64,000 bases of DNA from Rhodococcus sp. Leaf278 (GTDB lineage: Bacteria; Actinomycetota; Actinomycetes; Mycobacteriales; Mycobacteriaceae). The translations under genes and the position numbers were made by a program. The notes below the pieces were generated by a model that ran no database searches, was not told the origin of the DNA, and saw only the letters and a list, made by a program, of their open reading frames with translations. Positions 16,805-25,254 of the stretch are shown one piece after another (position 1 is the stretch's first letter; each line of letters opens with the position of its first letter). The DNA lies in NCBI RefSeq assembly GCF_001426085.1, contig NZ_LMRR01000001.1, positions 249,539-313,538 of the forward strand. Reading direction: 5' to 3'.

Positions 16805-18087
16805 TGACAGACACTCAGGCAGCGCCGCGAAACAAGAACAAACTCGCAATCATCGCCGTCGTCGTGGTGGTGGCACTGGTCGTAGCGGTCGCCGGTTGGT
16901 GGCTGTTCACCAGAGCCGGAACAACCAAGATCACCGCCTACTTCGACAAGTCGGTCGGCATCTACTCCGGCTCCGAGGTCCGTGTACTCGGCGTCAAGGT
17001 GGGCACCGTCGACTCCGTCACCCCGATGGGTGACGACGTCGAGGTAGTCCTCCGAGTCGACCGGGGCATCGACATTCCCGCCGATGCGAAGGCAGTACAG
17101 GTGACCCCCTCGCTCGTCGCCGATCGTTACGTTCAGCTGGCACCCGCCTACACCGGCGGCGACACAATGGCCAGTGGAACGACGATCGGTCGCGATCGCA
17201 CGGCCACCCCCGTCGAGGTCGATGAGCTGTACTCCTCGATCAACGACCTGTCCCAGGCTCTCGGACCTGACGGTGCCAACAAGGACGGCGCGCTCACGGA
17301 CTTCGTGAACACCGGTGCCGCCAACCTCGACGGCAACGGTGAAGCGCTGGGCAACAGCATCACTCAGCTCTCGGCGGCCGGCCGGACCTTGAGCGACTCG
17401 CGCACCGATGTGTTCGACACGATCAAGAATCTGCAGACCTTCGTCAGTGCTCTGGCCGTGAACGATCAGCAGGTACGCAACTTCAATACTCAGTTGGCGG
17501 ATCTGACCGGCTTCCTGTCGGGTCAGCGTGAGGATCTCGGTGCTGCGCTGCAACAACTTTCGGTGTCGCTCGGTGACGTCGCAACGTTCGTCGCGGACAA
17601 CCGCACCGAACTGACCGACGCGGCCAACGGCCTCGTCCAGCCCACTCAAACCCTGGCCGACAACCGCGAGCAGCTGGTGCAGACCTTGACGTTGCTGCCG
17701 CTGGCCATCAGCAACTTGGTCAATGCCTACGACGCCGAGTCGGGCACGCTCGCCTCGCGCGCCAATCTGCAGAACGAGACCCAGGACCCCCTCGGCACCG
17801 TCTGCCGGCTGATCGACCTCGGCAAGCTGGTACCCGGTGATCCGCGCTTCGAGGCCCTCGGTGCGCAGATCCAGCCGATCATCGACCAGTGCGCCAACAT
17901 CACCACCATGATCCAGGCACCTCTCGCCGACCAGAACCGGATCGTGCTGCCGTTCGGTGTTCTCACCAACGACATCCAGCAGAACCAGTCCGTGCCGGGC
18001 ACGGTCCCGGGCGTGGTCTCGCCCAAGCTCGGAACCAGCTCGATGCCGGGTCTGGAGCAGTCGTACATCGGAGGTGGGGGACAGTGA
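16804..18087 (+). CDS. mceD: Mce family protein MceD
   Basis: 427 residues: anchor (about 14-36), MCE domain (SEVRVLGVKVGTVDSV, then SLVADRYVQL), helical tail with several Gln/Asn-rich helices, and a Pro/Gly-rich end. ATG 16804 shares one base with the mceC stop. Confidence 0.92.
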   Translation: MTDTQAAPRNKNKLAIIAVVVVVALVVAVAGWWLFTRAGTTKITAYFDKSVGIYSGSEVRVLGVKVGTVDSVTPMGDDVEVVLRVDRGIDIPADAKAVQVTPSLVADRYVQLAPAYTGGDTMASGTTIGRDRTATPVEVDELYSSINDLSQALGPDGANKDGALTDFVNTGAANLDGNGEALGNSITQLSAAGRTLSDSRTDVFDTIKNLQTFVSALAVNDQQVRNFNTQLADLTGFLSGQREDLGAALQQLSVSLGDVATFVADNRTELTDAANGLVQPTQTLADNREQLVQTLTLLPLAISNLVNAYDAESGTLASRANLQNETQDPLGTVCRLIDLGKLVPGDPRFEALGAQIQPIIDQCANITTMIQAPLADQNRIVLPFGVLTNDIQQNQSVPGTVPGVVSPKLGTSSMPGLEQSYIGGGGQ

Positions 18088-19379
18088 GTACCTCTGTGAA
18101 TCGGAATCGAGCCCGCGTGAAGCGTTCGTTGTCCCTCGGCGCAGGACTGTGCGTGGTGGCAATTTCTGCCGGTGCATGCTCGTCGGCCGGCATCTACGCC
18201 ATTCCACTACCGGGTGGTGCCGATGTCGGGGACAACCCGTTCAACCTGACAGTTCAGTTCGACGATGTGCTGGACCTCGTCCCGCAGTCGACCGTCAAGG
18301 TCGACGGTGTGGCCGTCGGCCGCGTCGACTCGATCACTGTTCCCAACGACGGTTGGACCGCCGACGTCAACGTCATCTTGAACTCCGCCGTCGACCTGCC
18401 GGCCAACGCGATGGCGTCGGTGCAGCAGACCAACCTGCTCGGTGAGAAGTTCGTGCAGCTGTCCGCGCCTCCGGGTGACGAGGAAGCCGCACGCTTGCAG
18501 GACGGTGACACGATCCCGCTCGATCGAACTCGCCACGCCACCGACATCGAGCAGGTCCTCGGCGCGCTCTCGCTGCTGCTCAACGGCGGCGGCGTGGGTC
18601 AGCTCTCGCCCATCGTCAAGGAACTGAGCACGGCGTTCGACGGTCGAGAAGGTAGGACCAAAGAACTTCTGCAACAGGCGAACACGCTGATCGACGGACT
18701 CAACCAGCAGCGCGACGACATCACCCGAGCCATCGACGGTCTCGACGCGCTCAGCGGGCGCGTCAACTCGCAGACCGACAAGATCGACGGAGTGCTCAAG
18801 GATCTGCCGATCGCCACCGACGTGCTCGAGCAGCAGCGACCGCAGTTGACGGAGATGCTTGGTGCGCTCGATCGCCTCGGCTCGGTCGGCACCGACGTGA
18901 TCAACCGATCCAAGGACGATCTGATCGCAGACCTGCGGGCGCTACGTCCCACTCTGCAGGCACTGGCAGATTCGGCGGACGACGTGGTGACGTCACTGTC
19001 GGTGATCCCCACGCTGCCATTCGCCGACGGCACCGAGAAGATCATCGAGGGCAATTCGGCCAACCTGTTCCTGTCGCTGGACCTGTCGATCGGAACTGCG
19101 CTGCGTAACTTCGGTGTGGGCGAGGGAAATCCGGTCTACGTCCAGCCGAAGTACGGCAACACACTTCCCGTCGTCGACCCGTCCAATCCGTACTACAACG
19201 GAAACGGACCGCGTCCGGGCTGGCCGACGATCTCGTTGCTGCCGTTGCCGCCGATCATCCCGTCACCCGTTCCCGGGCCGGGTGCACCGGCTGGACAGGC
19301 CGCCGCGGTAGAGCCTGCGCCGTTCGACCCGTTGGCCCCGTTGAATGATCTGCTCGAACAGTTCGGAGTTGGCCAGTGA
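18084..19379 (+). CDS. mceE: Mce family lipoprotein MceE
   Basis: 431 residues starting at GTG 18084, overlapping mceD as GTGA. It has a lipoprotein signal (basic RVKRS, hydrophobic core, then SAGACSS with Cys near residue 32), which is the hallmark of the E subunit, followed by the MCE domain (STVKVDGVAVGRVDSI, NLLGEKFVQL) and a helical tail with a Pro-rich end. The lipid anchor replaces the membrane helix found in the other Mce subunits. Confidence 0.93.
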   Translation: MSTSVNRNRARVKRSLSLGAGLCVVAISAGACSSAGIYAIPLPGGADVGDNPFNLTVQFDDVLDLVPQSTVKVDGVAVGRVDSITVPNDGWTADVNVILNSAVDLPANAMASVQQTNLLGEKFVQLSAPPGDEEAARLQDGDTIPLDRTRHATDIEQVLGALSLLLNGGGVGQLSPIVKELSTAFDGREGRTKELLQQANTLIDGLNQQRDDITRAIDGLDALSGRVNSQTDKIDGVLKDLPIATDVLEQQRPQLTEMLGALDRLGSVGTDVINRSKDDLIADLRALRPTLQALADSADDVVTSLSVIPTLPFADGTEKIIEGNSANLFLSLDLSIGTALRNFGVGEGNPVYVQPKYGNTLPVVDPSNPYYNGNGPRPGWPTISLLPLPPIIPSPVPGPGAPAGQAAAVEPAPFDPLAPLNDLLEQFGVGQ

Positions 19380-20623
19380 GATCGAAGCTCGTTCGGTACC
19401 AGTTGGTGGCATTCATCGTGATCGCCCTGCTCGGGTTGATCTATGTGGGCGGAAAGTACGTTCGTCTGGACAACATGCTCGGGTTCGGGCAGTACAAGGT
19501 GGCGCTGAATCTCGCTGATTCCGGTGGAATCTTCTCCAATGCCGAGGTCACCTACCGAGGGGTGCCGGTGGGTACCGTCGGCGACCTGCAGTTGACCCCG
19601 GACGGTGTCCAGGTGGAGCTCAAGCTCGACAACGGTGGTCCCGATATCCCGTCCGACACGAAGGCCGTCGTGGCGAACAGGTCCGCGATCGGCGAGCAGT
19701 ACGTCGATCTTCAGCCGCAGACCGATCAGGGACCGTTTCTGGTCGACGGCTCCGAGATAGCGGCCGCCGACACCTCGACACCCGTCCCGGTGGAGGATGT
19801 GCTGGCCAACACCAACACGCTGGTCAGGTCGGTACCGCTGGACAACCTTACGAAGGTCGTCAACGAGCTCGGTGTGGCATTCGACGGCAAGGGCAACGAT
19901 CTGCAGTCGCTCGTCGACTCGCTCGGTAACATTTCGGAGGCGGGCAACGAGGCGCTCCCGCAGACGCTGGCATTGGTGCGCGACGCCGTTCCGGTGCTCG
20001 ACACACAGTCCGAGCAGTCGGATCTGATCCGCGAGTTCAGCACCAGCCTCGATCAGGTGACGGCTCAGCTGAAGTCCAGCGATCCCGACATCCGTCGGCT
20101 CATCGACACCGGTACCGCTGCGGGTGATCAGCTCGGTGGTCTGATCACCGAAGCCGGTCCGGCCTTGACGACCGACATCAACAACCTCGCACTGGTGGCC
20201 GCTCAGGCCGAGCCGCGGTATCTCGCTCTGCGACCGTTCCTGACGTTCCTGCCCGCGCTCGGTGCCGGTATCTCCACCATCGTCCCGAACGACGGCACGA
20301 TCCATCAGGGTCTGCTGCTCGAGGTCAACAACCCGCCGCCCTGCACCGTGGGTTACGAGGGCTCGCAGGCGATCCTCGACGAGGAGAAGCGGAAGAACCC
20401 GAACTTCGACCCGACCCGGGAGAACTACCCGCTGAACCTCGACGCGAACTGTGCAACGCCACAGGGCAGCGTGACGGGTGTTCGCAGCGCGAACCGAATC
20501 GTCTTTGCCGATCCGGACGTGCCGCAGCCGTGGGACCTCAACCCCAAGGTCGATCCCGAGAAGCTCAACCTCAACCCCATCGCCACCCAGTTGGCACCGC
20601 TCATCGGCGTCACGCCGAAGTAG
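19376..20623 (+). CDS. mceF: Mce family protein MceF
   Basis: 415 residues from GTG 19376 (GTGA overlap with mceE). Anchor (about 10-27), MCE domain (AEVTYRGVPVGTVGDL, SAIGEQYVDL) and helical tail, closing with the F-type region containing two Cys (PPPCTVGYEG and DANCATP), which probably form a disulfide outside the membrane. Confidence 0.92.
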   Translation: MRSKLVRYQLVAFIVIALLGLIYVGGKYVRLDNMLGFGQYKVALNLADSGGIFSNAEVTYRGVPVGTVGDLQLTPDGVQVELKLDNGGPDIPSDTKAVVANRSAIGEQYVDLQPQTDQGPFLVDGSEIAAADTSTPVPVEDVLANTNTLVRSVPLDNLTKVVNELGVAFDGKGNDLQSLVDSLGNISEAGNEALPQTLALVRDAVPVLDTQSEQSDLIREFSTSLDQVTAQLKSSDPDIRRLIDTGTAAGDQLGGLITEAGPALTTDINNLALVAAQAEPRYLALRPFLTFLPALGAGISTIVPNDGTIHQGLLLEVNNPPPCTVGYEGSQAILDEEKRKNPNFDPTRENYPLNLDANCATPQGSVTGVRSANRIVFADPDVPQPWDLNPKVDPEKLNLNPIATQLAPLIGVTPK

Positions 20624-20659
20624 CGGGATCGGAAGAACTGCTGCTCAGCACTGTCGTCG

Positions 20660-20678
20660 GGCCGAGAGTGGTTCGGCC
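20660..20678 (+). other. Stem-loop between mceF and first mas gene
   Basis: GGCCGA / TCGGCC with a 7-base loop and no T tract. It may reduce read-through or stabilise the mce transcript. TAGGGT (20695-20700) follows at a distance that could give a leaderless start at GTG 20707. Confidence 0.4.
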
Positions 20679-20706
20679 GGATATTACCGAGTAGTAGGGT
20701 GAAATT

Positions 20707-21414
20707 GTGAACTCGAGCACCGAAGCCCTGGAGTCCCCAGCGACTCCAGGGCAGAACAAGACAGCGAAAATTCTTCTTGCCGTCGTCACGGTGATCGCCG
20801 TGGCCGCTCTCGCGGCGGCAGTGTTCTTCGGTTACGGCTGGGGCACGGCCCTGTTCAGCCAGAAGCCGACGGAAGATACTCGCGACTCTGCCCTCACCGG
20901 TGCCCAGCAAGCGGCCGTCAACTTGAACACGGTCGACGCCGCAAACATCGATCAGTCGTTCGACAACATGAAGTCCTCCATCACCGGCGACTTGATGCTC
21001 AACGACCTCGAGCAGACACGGTCGGGCATCACCGATCAGGTACGTCAGTCCGGTGCCAAGAGTGAGGCCGAGGTGTTGCACGCCGCGGTGACCGAGCTCA
21101 GTACCGACGAGAACACCGCCGAGGCTCTCGTAGTCATCAAGACGACTACGACGTGGCCCGACCGCGTCGAGCAAAGCAAGCTCACGATGCGACTGGCCAT
21201 GGAAGAAGTCGACGGGGTGTGGAAGACCAACAAGGTCGACCCCATCGGTTCGCGCATCTCGCTGGACAACCCGAACACCAATCCCGTCATCCCGACCGAA
21301 CCGGGTGGCGCTACCGACCCGAATGCCGCCGACCCGAACGCCGCCGATCCGAATGCGGCCGACCCCAGTGCGGAAGCGACGCCGGCCCCACAGCCGGATT
21401 CCGGTGGCAACTGA
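20707..21414 (+). CDS. Mce-associated membrane protein (Mas type)
   Basis: 235 residues: short cytoplasmic N-terminus, one membrane helix (about 22-46), and an extracytoplasmic NTF2-like region as in Mce-associated proteins, with a C-terminal tail repeating the tripeptide-like DPNAA. GTG 20707 is used. Mas proteins accompany mce operons and stabilise the transporter in mycobacteria (family knowledge). Located 83 bp after mceF. Confidence 0.8.
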   Translation: MNSSTEALESPATPGQNKTAKILLAVVTVIAVAALAAAVFFGYGWGTALFSQKPTEDTRDSALTGAQQAAVNLNTVDAANIDQSFDNMKSSITGDLMLNDLEQTRSGITDQVRQSGAKSEAEVLHAAVTELSTDENTAEALVVIKTTTTWPDRVEQSKLTMRLAMEEVDGVWKTNKVDPIGSRISLDNPNTNPVIPTEPGGATDPNAADPNAADPNAADPSAEATPAPQPDSGGN

Positions 21415-21488
21415 CGTTCCCCGGGCAGTGTCGTTTCCGTCTGTAGTGCAGTGCGTTTCAGTGCAGTGAGTTTCGAAGGAGTTCTGTA

Positions 21489-22463
21489 GTGCCTCCCCAG
21501 CGTCGCAAGATCGTCCCACCTACCACCACCAGCAAGGTGCGCCGCAAGGTGGCCGGCACCGGTAAGCCCACAGCCTCCGATGCGGATTCGACCACCGCGG
21601 AGGGTTCGGACGTGGCCGAGACGACCGCGATCACAACGCCGGCCTCGAGCGCACCTCCAGTCGACAAGACTGCGGTCGACAAGACTGCGGCCGACAAGGC
21701 TGCGGCCGATGAAACGGTTGCGGACGAGCCTGCGGCCGACAAGCCCGTGGCCGACAACTCCGTGACTTCGAAGCCGTCACTGGCCAAGGCTGCCACCAAG
21801 CCCGAGACCACCAAGCCTGAGACCACCAAGCCCGAGACCGCCGAGCCCGACGCCAACGAGAAGACCGCCACCAAGCCCGTGTCCGCGACGGTAGGGGCTT
21901 CGGACGCGAATCCGGCAGCCGATTCGGCTGTCACCTCTCGCGAGGCGTCCACCTCGCGAGAGACGTCGAAGTCGGGAATCGGCTACAAGCACGTGATCGT
22001 CGTCGCGATCATCGCCGTGGTGCTCGGTGCCTTTGCCGCCGTTGCGGCGTTCAAGCCGTTCGCCACCATCGACAATGCTGCCTGGGTGGATTCTGCAGCC
22101 ACCCAGGAAGTCACCTCAGCGGCGACCGATGCGCTTCAGACTCTGTACACGTACAAGGCCGATACGATCGATGCCGATTTCGATGCGGCCCGTGCGGTGC
22201 TCAATCAGTCGATGCTCGATGAGTTCAATTCCACCGCGGACACCACCAAATCCGCTGTGGTGCAAACGAAGACGGGAACCGAAGCCATGGTTACCGACAT
22301 CGGTGTCTCGCGGCTCGAGGACGACAAGGCCGAGTTGATCGCCAACGTGAACATCAGTGCCACTCAGGACGGTGTGGCATCGGGTAGTGCCGAGGGCCCG
22401 TTGACGGTCAACATGGAAAAGGTCGACGGCACCTGGAAGCTCTCGGCAATCGACGATCAGTAG
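21489..22463 (+). CDS. Mce-associated membrane protein with long Lys/Glu/Pro/Thr-rich N-terminus
   Basis: 324 residues. The first ~165 are low-complexity and charged, with short repeats (DKTAxDKTA, KPETTKPETTKPET), then one membrane helix (about 168-190) and a Mas-type extracytoplasmic domain ending VNMEKVDGTWKLSAI. GTG 21489 has GAAGGAG 8 bases upstream. The cytoplasmic extension is much longer than in the neighbouring Mas protein and is probably disordered. Last gene of the mce operon; a terminator follows. Confidence 0.78.
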   Translation: MPPQRRKIVPPTTTSKVRRKVAGTGKPTASDADSTTAEGSDVAETTAITTPASSAPPVDKTAVDKTAADKAAADETVADEPAADKPVADNSVTSKPSLAKAATKPETTKPETTKPETAEPDANEKTATKPVSATVGASDANPAADSAVTSREASTSRETSKSGIGYKHVIVVAIIAVVLGAFAAVAAFKPFATIDNAAWVDSAATQEVTSAATDALQTLYTYKADTIDADFDAARAVLNQSMLDEFNSTADTTKSAVVQTKTGTEAMVTDIGVSRLEDDKAELIANVNISATQDGVASGSAEGPLTVNMEKVDGTWKLSAIDDQ

Positions 22464-22485
22464 TAACGGCACCCCTTCGCCGCAC

Positions 22486-22530
22486 AAGCCCCGTTCGACG
22501 CAGATCTCCTGCTCGGACGGGGCTTTTTCG
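22486..22530 (+). terminator. Rho-independent terminator of the mce operon
   Basis: AAGCCCCGTTCGA and TCGGACGGGGCTT form a long stem around a 14-base loop, followed by TTT, 20 bases after the last mas stop codon. Confidence 0.88.
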
Positions 22531-22605
22531 TGCGTCGGCCGCTGATCTGTCGTTAGCGAAGGACCGGATTACCATCGCGATTGCGTCCTGGCTTGGGACG
22601 AGCCC

Positions 22606-22624
22606 TGGTTGTTCGGGACAACCA
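22606..22624. promoter_or_regulatory. Inverted repeat upstream of the aminotransferase-reductase gene
   Basis: TGGTTGT / ACAACCA, perfect 7-bp arms with a 5-base spacer, 54 bases before the start codon. An outer CCCTGG/CCAGGG pair flanks it. It may be an operator or a leader hairpin. Confidence 0.45.
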
Positions 22625-22677
22625 TTTCGACGCTCGACAGCCAGGGGTGGATCCGATGAAAACGGAGCATGCTGGTC

Positions 22678-25254
22678 ATGACTGACACAACTATCGATCT
22701 ATCCATGCTGGAATCGAGGTCCGGTCGATCGGGCTTCGCCGAGAACGTCAATCCCGAACTGTACCGATTGTTGTCTTCCCTGAATCTCGATCGCGAGTAC
22801 GTGCGCGGCGACGGAACCGTCCTGTTCGACGCCACGGGCCGACGCTATCTCGATTTCGCCGGCGCGTACGGGGCCCTTCCGTTCGGTCACGGTCCCACGC
22901 CGATCTGGCAGGCGATCAACGATGTTCGATGCAGTGGAGAGGCAATTTTCGTACAGCCCTCGGTGCTGACGGCGGCAGGTGAACTGGCAGATCGGTTGGG
23001 AAGCATCGCTCCCGACGGGTTGACGCGAACGACGTTCGTCAACAGCGGTGCCGAGGCCACCGAGATTGCGCTCAAGCTCGCGCGTGCGCATACCGGGCGA
23101 TCGGGAGTGTTGACCACCGGCAACAGTTTCCACGGCAAGACGCTCGGTGCGCTGTCGGCGACCGGAAACGTCAAGTACCAGAGTGGATTCGGGGCCCCGG
23201 TGGCCGGGTTCGATCACATTGCCTTCGGTGACGCGGACGCTCTGGATGCGGCGCTCACGTCGGCACCGGACCATTATGCGGTGTTCCTCGTGGAACCGAT
23301 TCAGGGTGAGGGCGGAGTGGTGTGTCCGCCCGACGGCTATCTGCGTCGGGTGCGGGATGTCTGTGATCGGCACGGGGTGCTCCTCGCGTTCGACGAGGTA
23401 CAGACCGGGCTCGGCCGGACCGGGCGGATGTTCGCAGCGGACCACGAGGGGGTTGTACCCGACATTCTGACTCTGGCCAAGGCGCTCGGTGGCGGCATCG
23501 TTCCGGTGGGTGCGGTGTTGTGCAGACCGGAGTTGGTGGACGAGAGCTTCGCACTGCGCCACACGTCGACGTTCGCGGGCAATGCGCTGGCGGCTCGGGT
23601 GGGCATTGCAGTCATCGACGAGCTGACCCGGGACGACTGTGCGGTGGTGACGAATGCGGCCGTGCTCGGTCGGCAGTTGACGAAGGGTCTCGGTGCGTTG
23701 GCCGAGAAGTATCCGTCCGTGGTCACCGACGTCCGCGGCCGCGGCTTGTTGCTCGGAATCGAGCTGACCGCGGACGTGAACTTCGTAGGGCGTCAGTCGT
23801 TGCTGGGTTCTATTGCCCAGCAACACAATATGACTGCGGTGATCTGCTCGTACCTGCTCAATGTCGAAGGGATCCGAGTTGCTCCGACCCTGTTCGGGAC
23901 CAGAGTGATTCGGATCGAGCCGCCACTGACGGTGTCCGCGGCGCAGTGCGCGCGTGTGGTGGCCGCGTTGGATCGGGCGCTGGGATACGCGGCGGTAGGG
24001 GACTTGGATGGATTGTTCGGGCACCTGTTGGGTCGGCCGACCGTCGCCACCCCGCCCTCACTCACCGCGCTGTGTCCGGGACGCGTCCCCGATATCGCTG
24101 TACGCCGGACGGATCGACGGTTCGCGTTCATCGCGCACCCTCTGGATCTGGGGTTCTTCGCCGCCTTCGATCCGGCGCTCGACGTGTTCGATCATTCCGA
24201 ACGACAGGATCTGCTACGCCGGTTCGCGGCATCGACGTCCGAGCTCGACCCCGCCTCGTTCGTCATCGGCAGTGGCCGGGTCGTCGGGGGAGGGGATGCG
24301 ACGGCTCACGGTGACCTGATCGGGCTGCCCTACACGTCGGAGCAATTGCTGCATCTGCCGACCGAGCAGGCACTGCGGGTAGTGGGCGGTGCCGTCGAAC
24401 TCGCGATCTCGCGCGGTGCGACGGTGATCGGGTTGGGCGGCTATTCATCGGTGATCACCGGGAACGGGTTGGGTCTCGGTGCCACGTCTCGGCCGATCAC
24501 CACCGGCAACACGTTCACCGCTGCGGCGAGTCTGCGGGCTGTTCGACGCGTGTGCCGTGAACGCGGAATCGACGTCGGTCGTGCCAGGGTGACGATTCTC
24601 GGTGCTGCCGGGGCGATCGGGCGGACGATCGGCAAGCAGTTGGCGGGCGAGGTCGGCAGTATCGCTCTGGTGGGTCGACGCGGTGAGAGCTCGGTCATCG
24701 CGCCGAAGTTGTGGGCGGCCGCCCAGGAGATGGTGGCCAGCGCGACGAGCGGATCCGGCTCGGGGGATCTCGCCGGTGCTGCGCTCGAGGTCAATGGCGA
24801 CCTGGACGATCTGATCAGGTCCCGGCATATCGAGTTCTTCACTGATCCCGTTGCTGCGGTGCATGATTCGCTGATCGTCATTGCCGCCACGTCGGCACCG
24901 CACGCACTGATCGATCCGACCGATCTGATGGAGGGTGCCATCGTCTGCGATGTTGCGCAGCCGCCGAATATCGGCCGCGATGTGCGCGGTGAGCGGCCGG
25001 ACGTGACGGTGTTCGACGGCGGCATCGTGAGGGTGCCGTCGGGTTCGGATTTCGGGTTGACCTACGGGTTGGCTCCGGGACTGACCTATGCCTGCATGGC
25101 CGAGACGATGCTGATCGCATTGTCGGGTGAGTTCGACCTCCGCAGCATCGGCACGAGTCTCGACGGAGACAGCGTCGAACGATTGGGCGAGCTGGCCGAC
25201 GTTCACGGGTTCGCTCTCGCCGAGGCCACTCGATGGCGCGAAGGTAGTCAGTAG
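22678..25254 (+). CDS. Fusion of class III aminotransferase and AAR-like acyl-thioester reductase
   Basis: About 858 residues. Residues 1-430 are a class III PLP aminotransferase: NSGAEATEIALK, the FDEVQTGLGRTG motif and Schiff-base Lys268 in TLAKALGGG. Residues about 470-855 resemble cyanobacterial acyl-ACP reductase (AAR): FAFIAHPLDLGFF start, LGGYSSVITGNG, NAD(P)H loop GAAGAIG (from about 641), a GGIVRVPSG strand and Cys806 in YACMAE at the position of the AAR nucleophile. The natural reading is thioester to aldehyde to primary amine in one protein, as TamH does in tambjamine synthesis. An ATG nine bases upstream is too close to GGAG; 22678 is preferred. It stands alone and overlaps the convergent MmpL gene by 7 bp. 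Confidence 0.8.
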   Translation: MTDTTIDLSMLESRSGRSGFAENVNPELYRLLSSLNLDREYVRGDGTVLFDATGRRYLDFAGAYGALPFGHGPTPIWQAINDVRCSGEAIFVQPSVLTAAGELADRLGSIAPDGLTRTTFVNSGAEATEIALKLARAHTGRSGVLTTGNSFHGKTLGALSATGNVKYQSGFGAPVAGFDHIAFGDADALDAALTSAPDHYAVFLVEPIQGEGGVVCPPDGYLRRVRDVCDRHGVLLAFDEVQTGLGRTGRMFAADHEGVVPDILTLAKALGGGIVPVGAVLCRPELVDESFALRHTSTFAGNALAARVGIAVIDELTRDDCAVVTNAAVLGRQLTKGLGALAEKYPSVVTDVRGRGLLLGIELTADVNFVGRQSLLGSIAQQHNMTAVICSYLLNVEGIRVAPTLFGTRVIRIEPPLTVSAAQCARVVAALDRALGYAAVGDLDGLFGHLLGRPTVATPPSLTALCPGRVPDIAVRRTDRRFAFIAHPLDLGFFAAFDPALDVFDHSERQDLLRRFAASTSELDPASFVIGSGRVVGGGDATAHGDLIGLPYTSEQLLHLPTEQALRVVGGAVELAISRGATVIGLGGYSSVITGNGLGLGATSRPITTGNTFTAAASLRAVRRVCRERGIDVGRARVTILGAAGAIGRTIGKQLAGEVGSIALVGRRGESSVIAPKLWAAAQEMVASATSGSGSGDLAGAALEVNGDLDDLIRSRHIEFFTDPVAAVHDSLIVIAATSAPHALIDPTDLMEGAIVCDVAQPPNIGRDVRGERPDVTVFDGGIVRVPSGSDFGLTYGLAPGLTYACMAETMLIALSGEFDLRSIGTSLDGDSVERLGELADVHGFALAEATRWREGSQ

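Noticed and set aside
22656-22685. Nine-codon open frame overlapping the start of the aminotransferase-reductase gene
   Set aside because: No ribosome binding site and too short to judge; could be chance.
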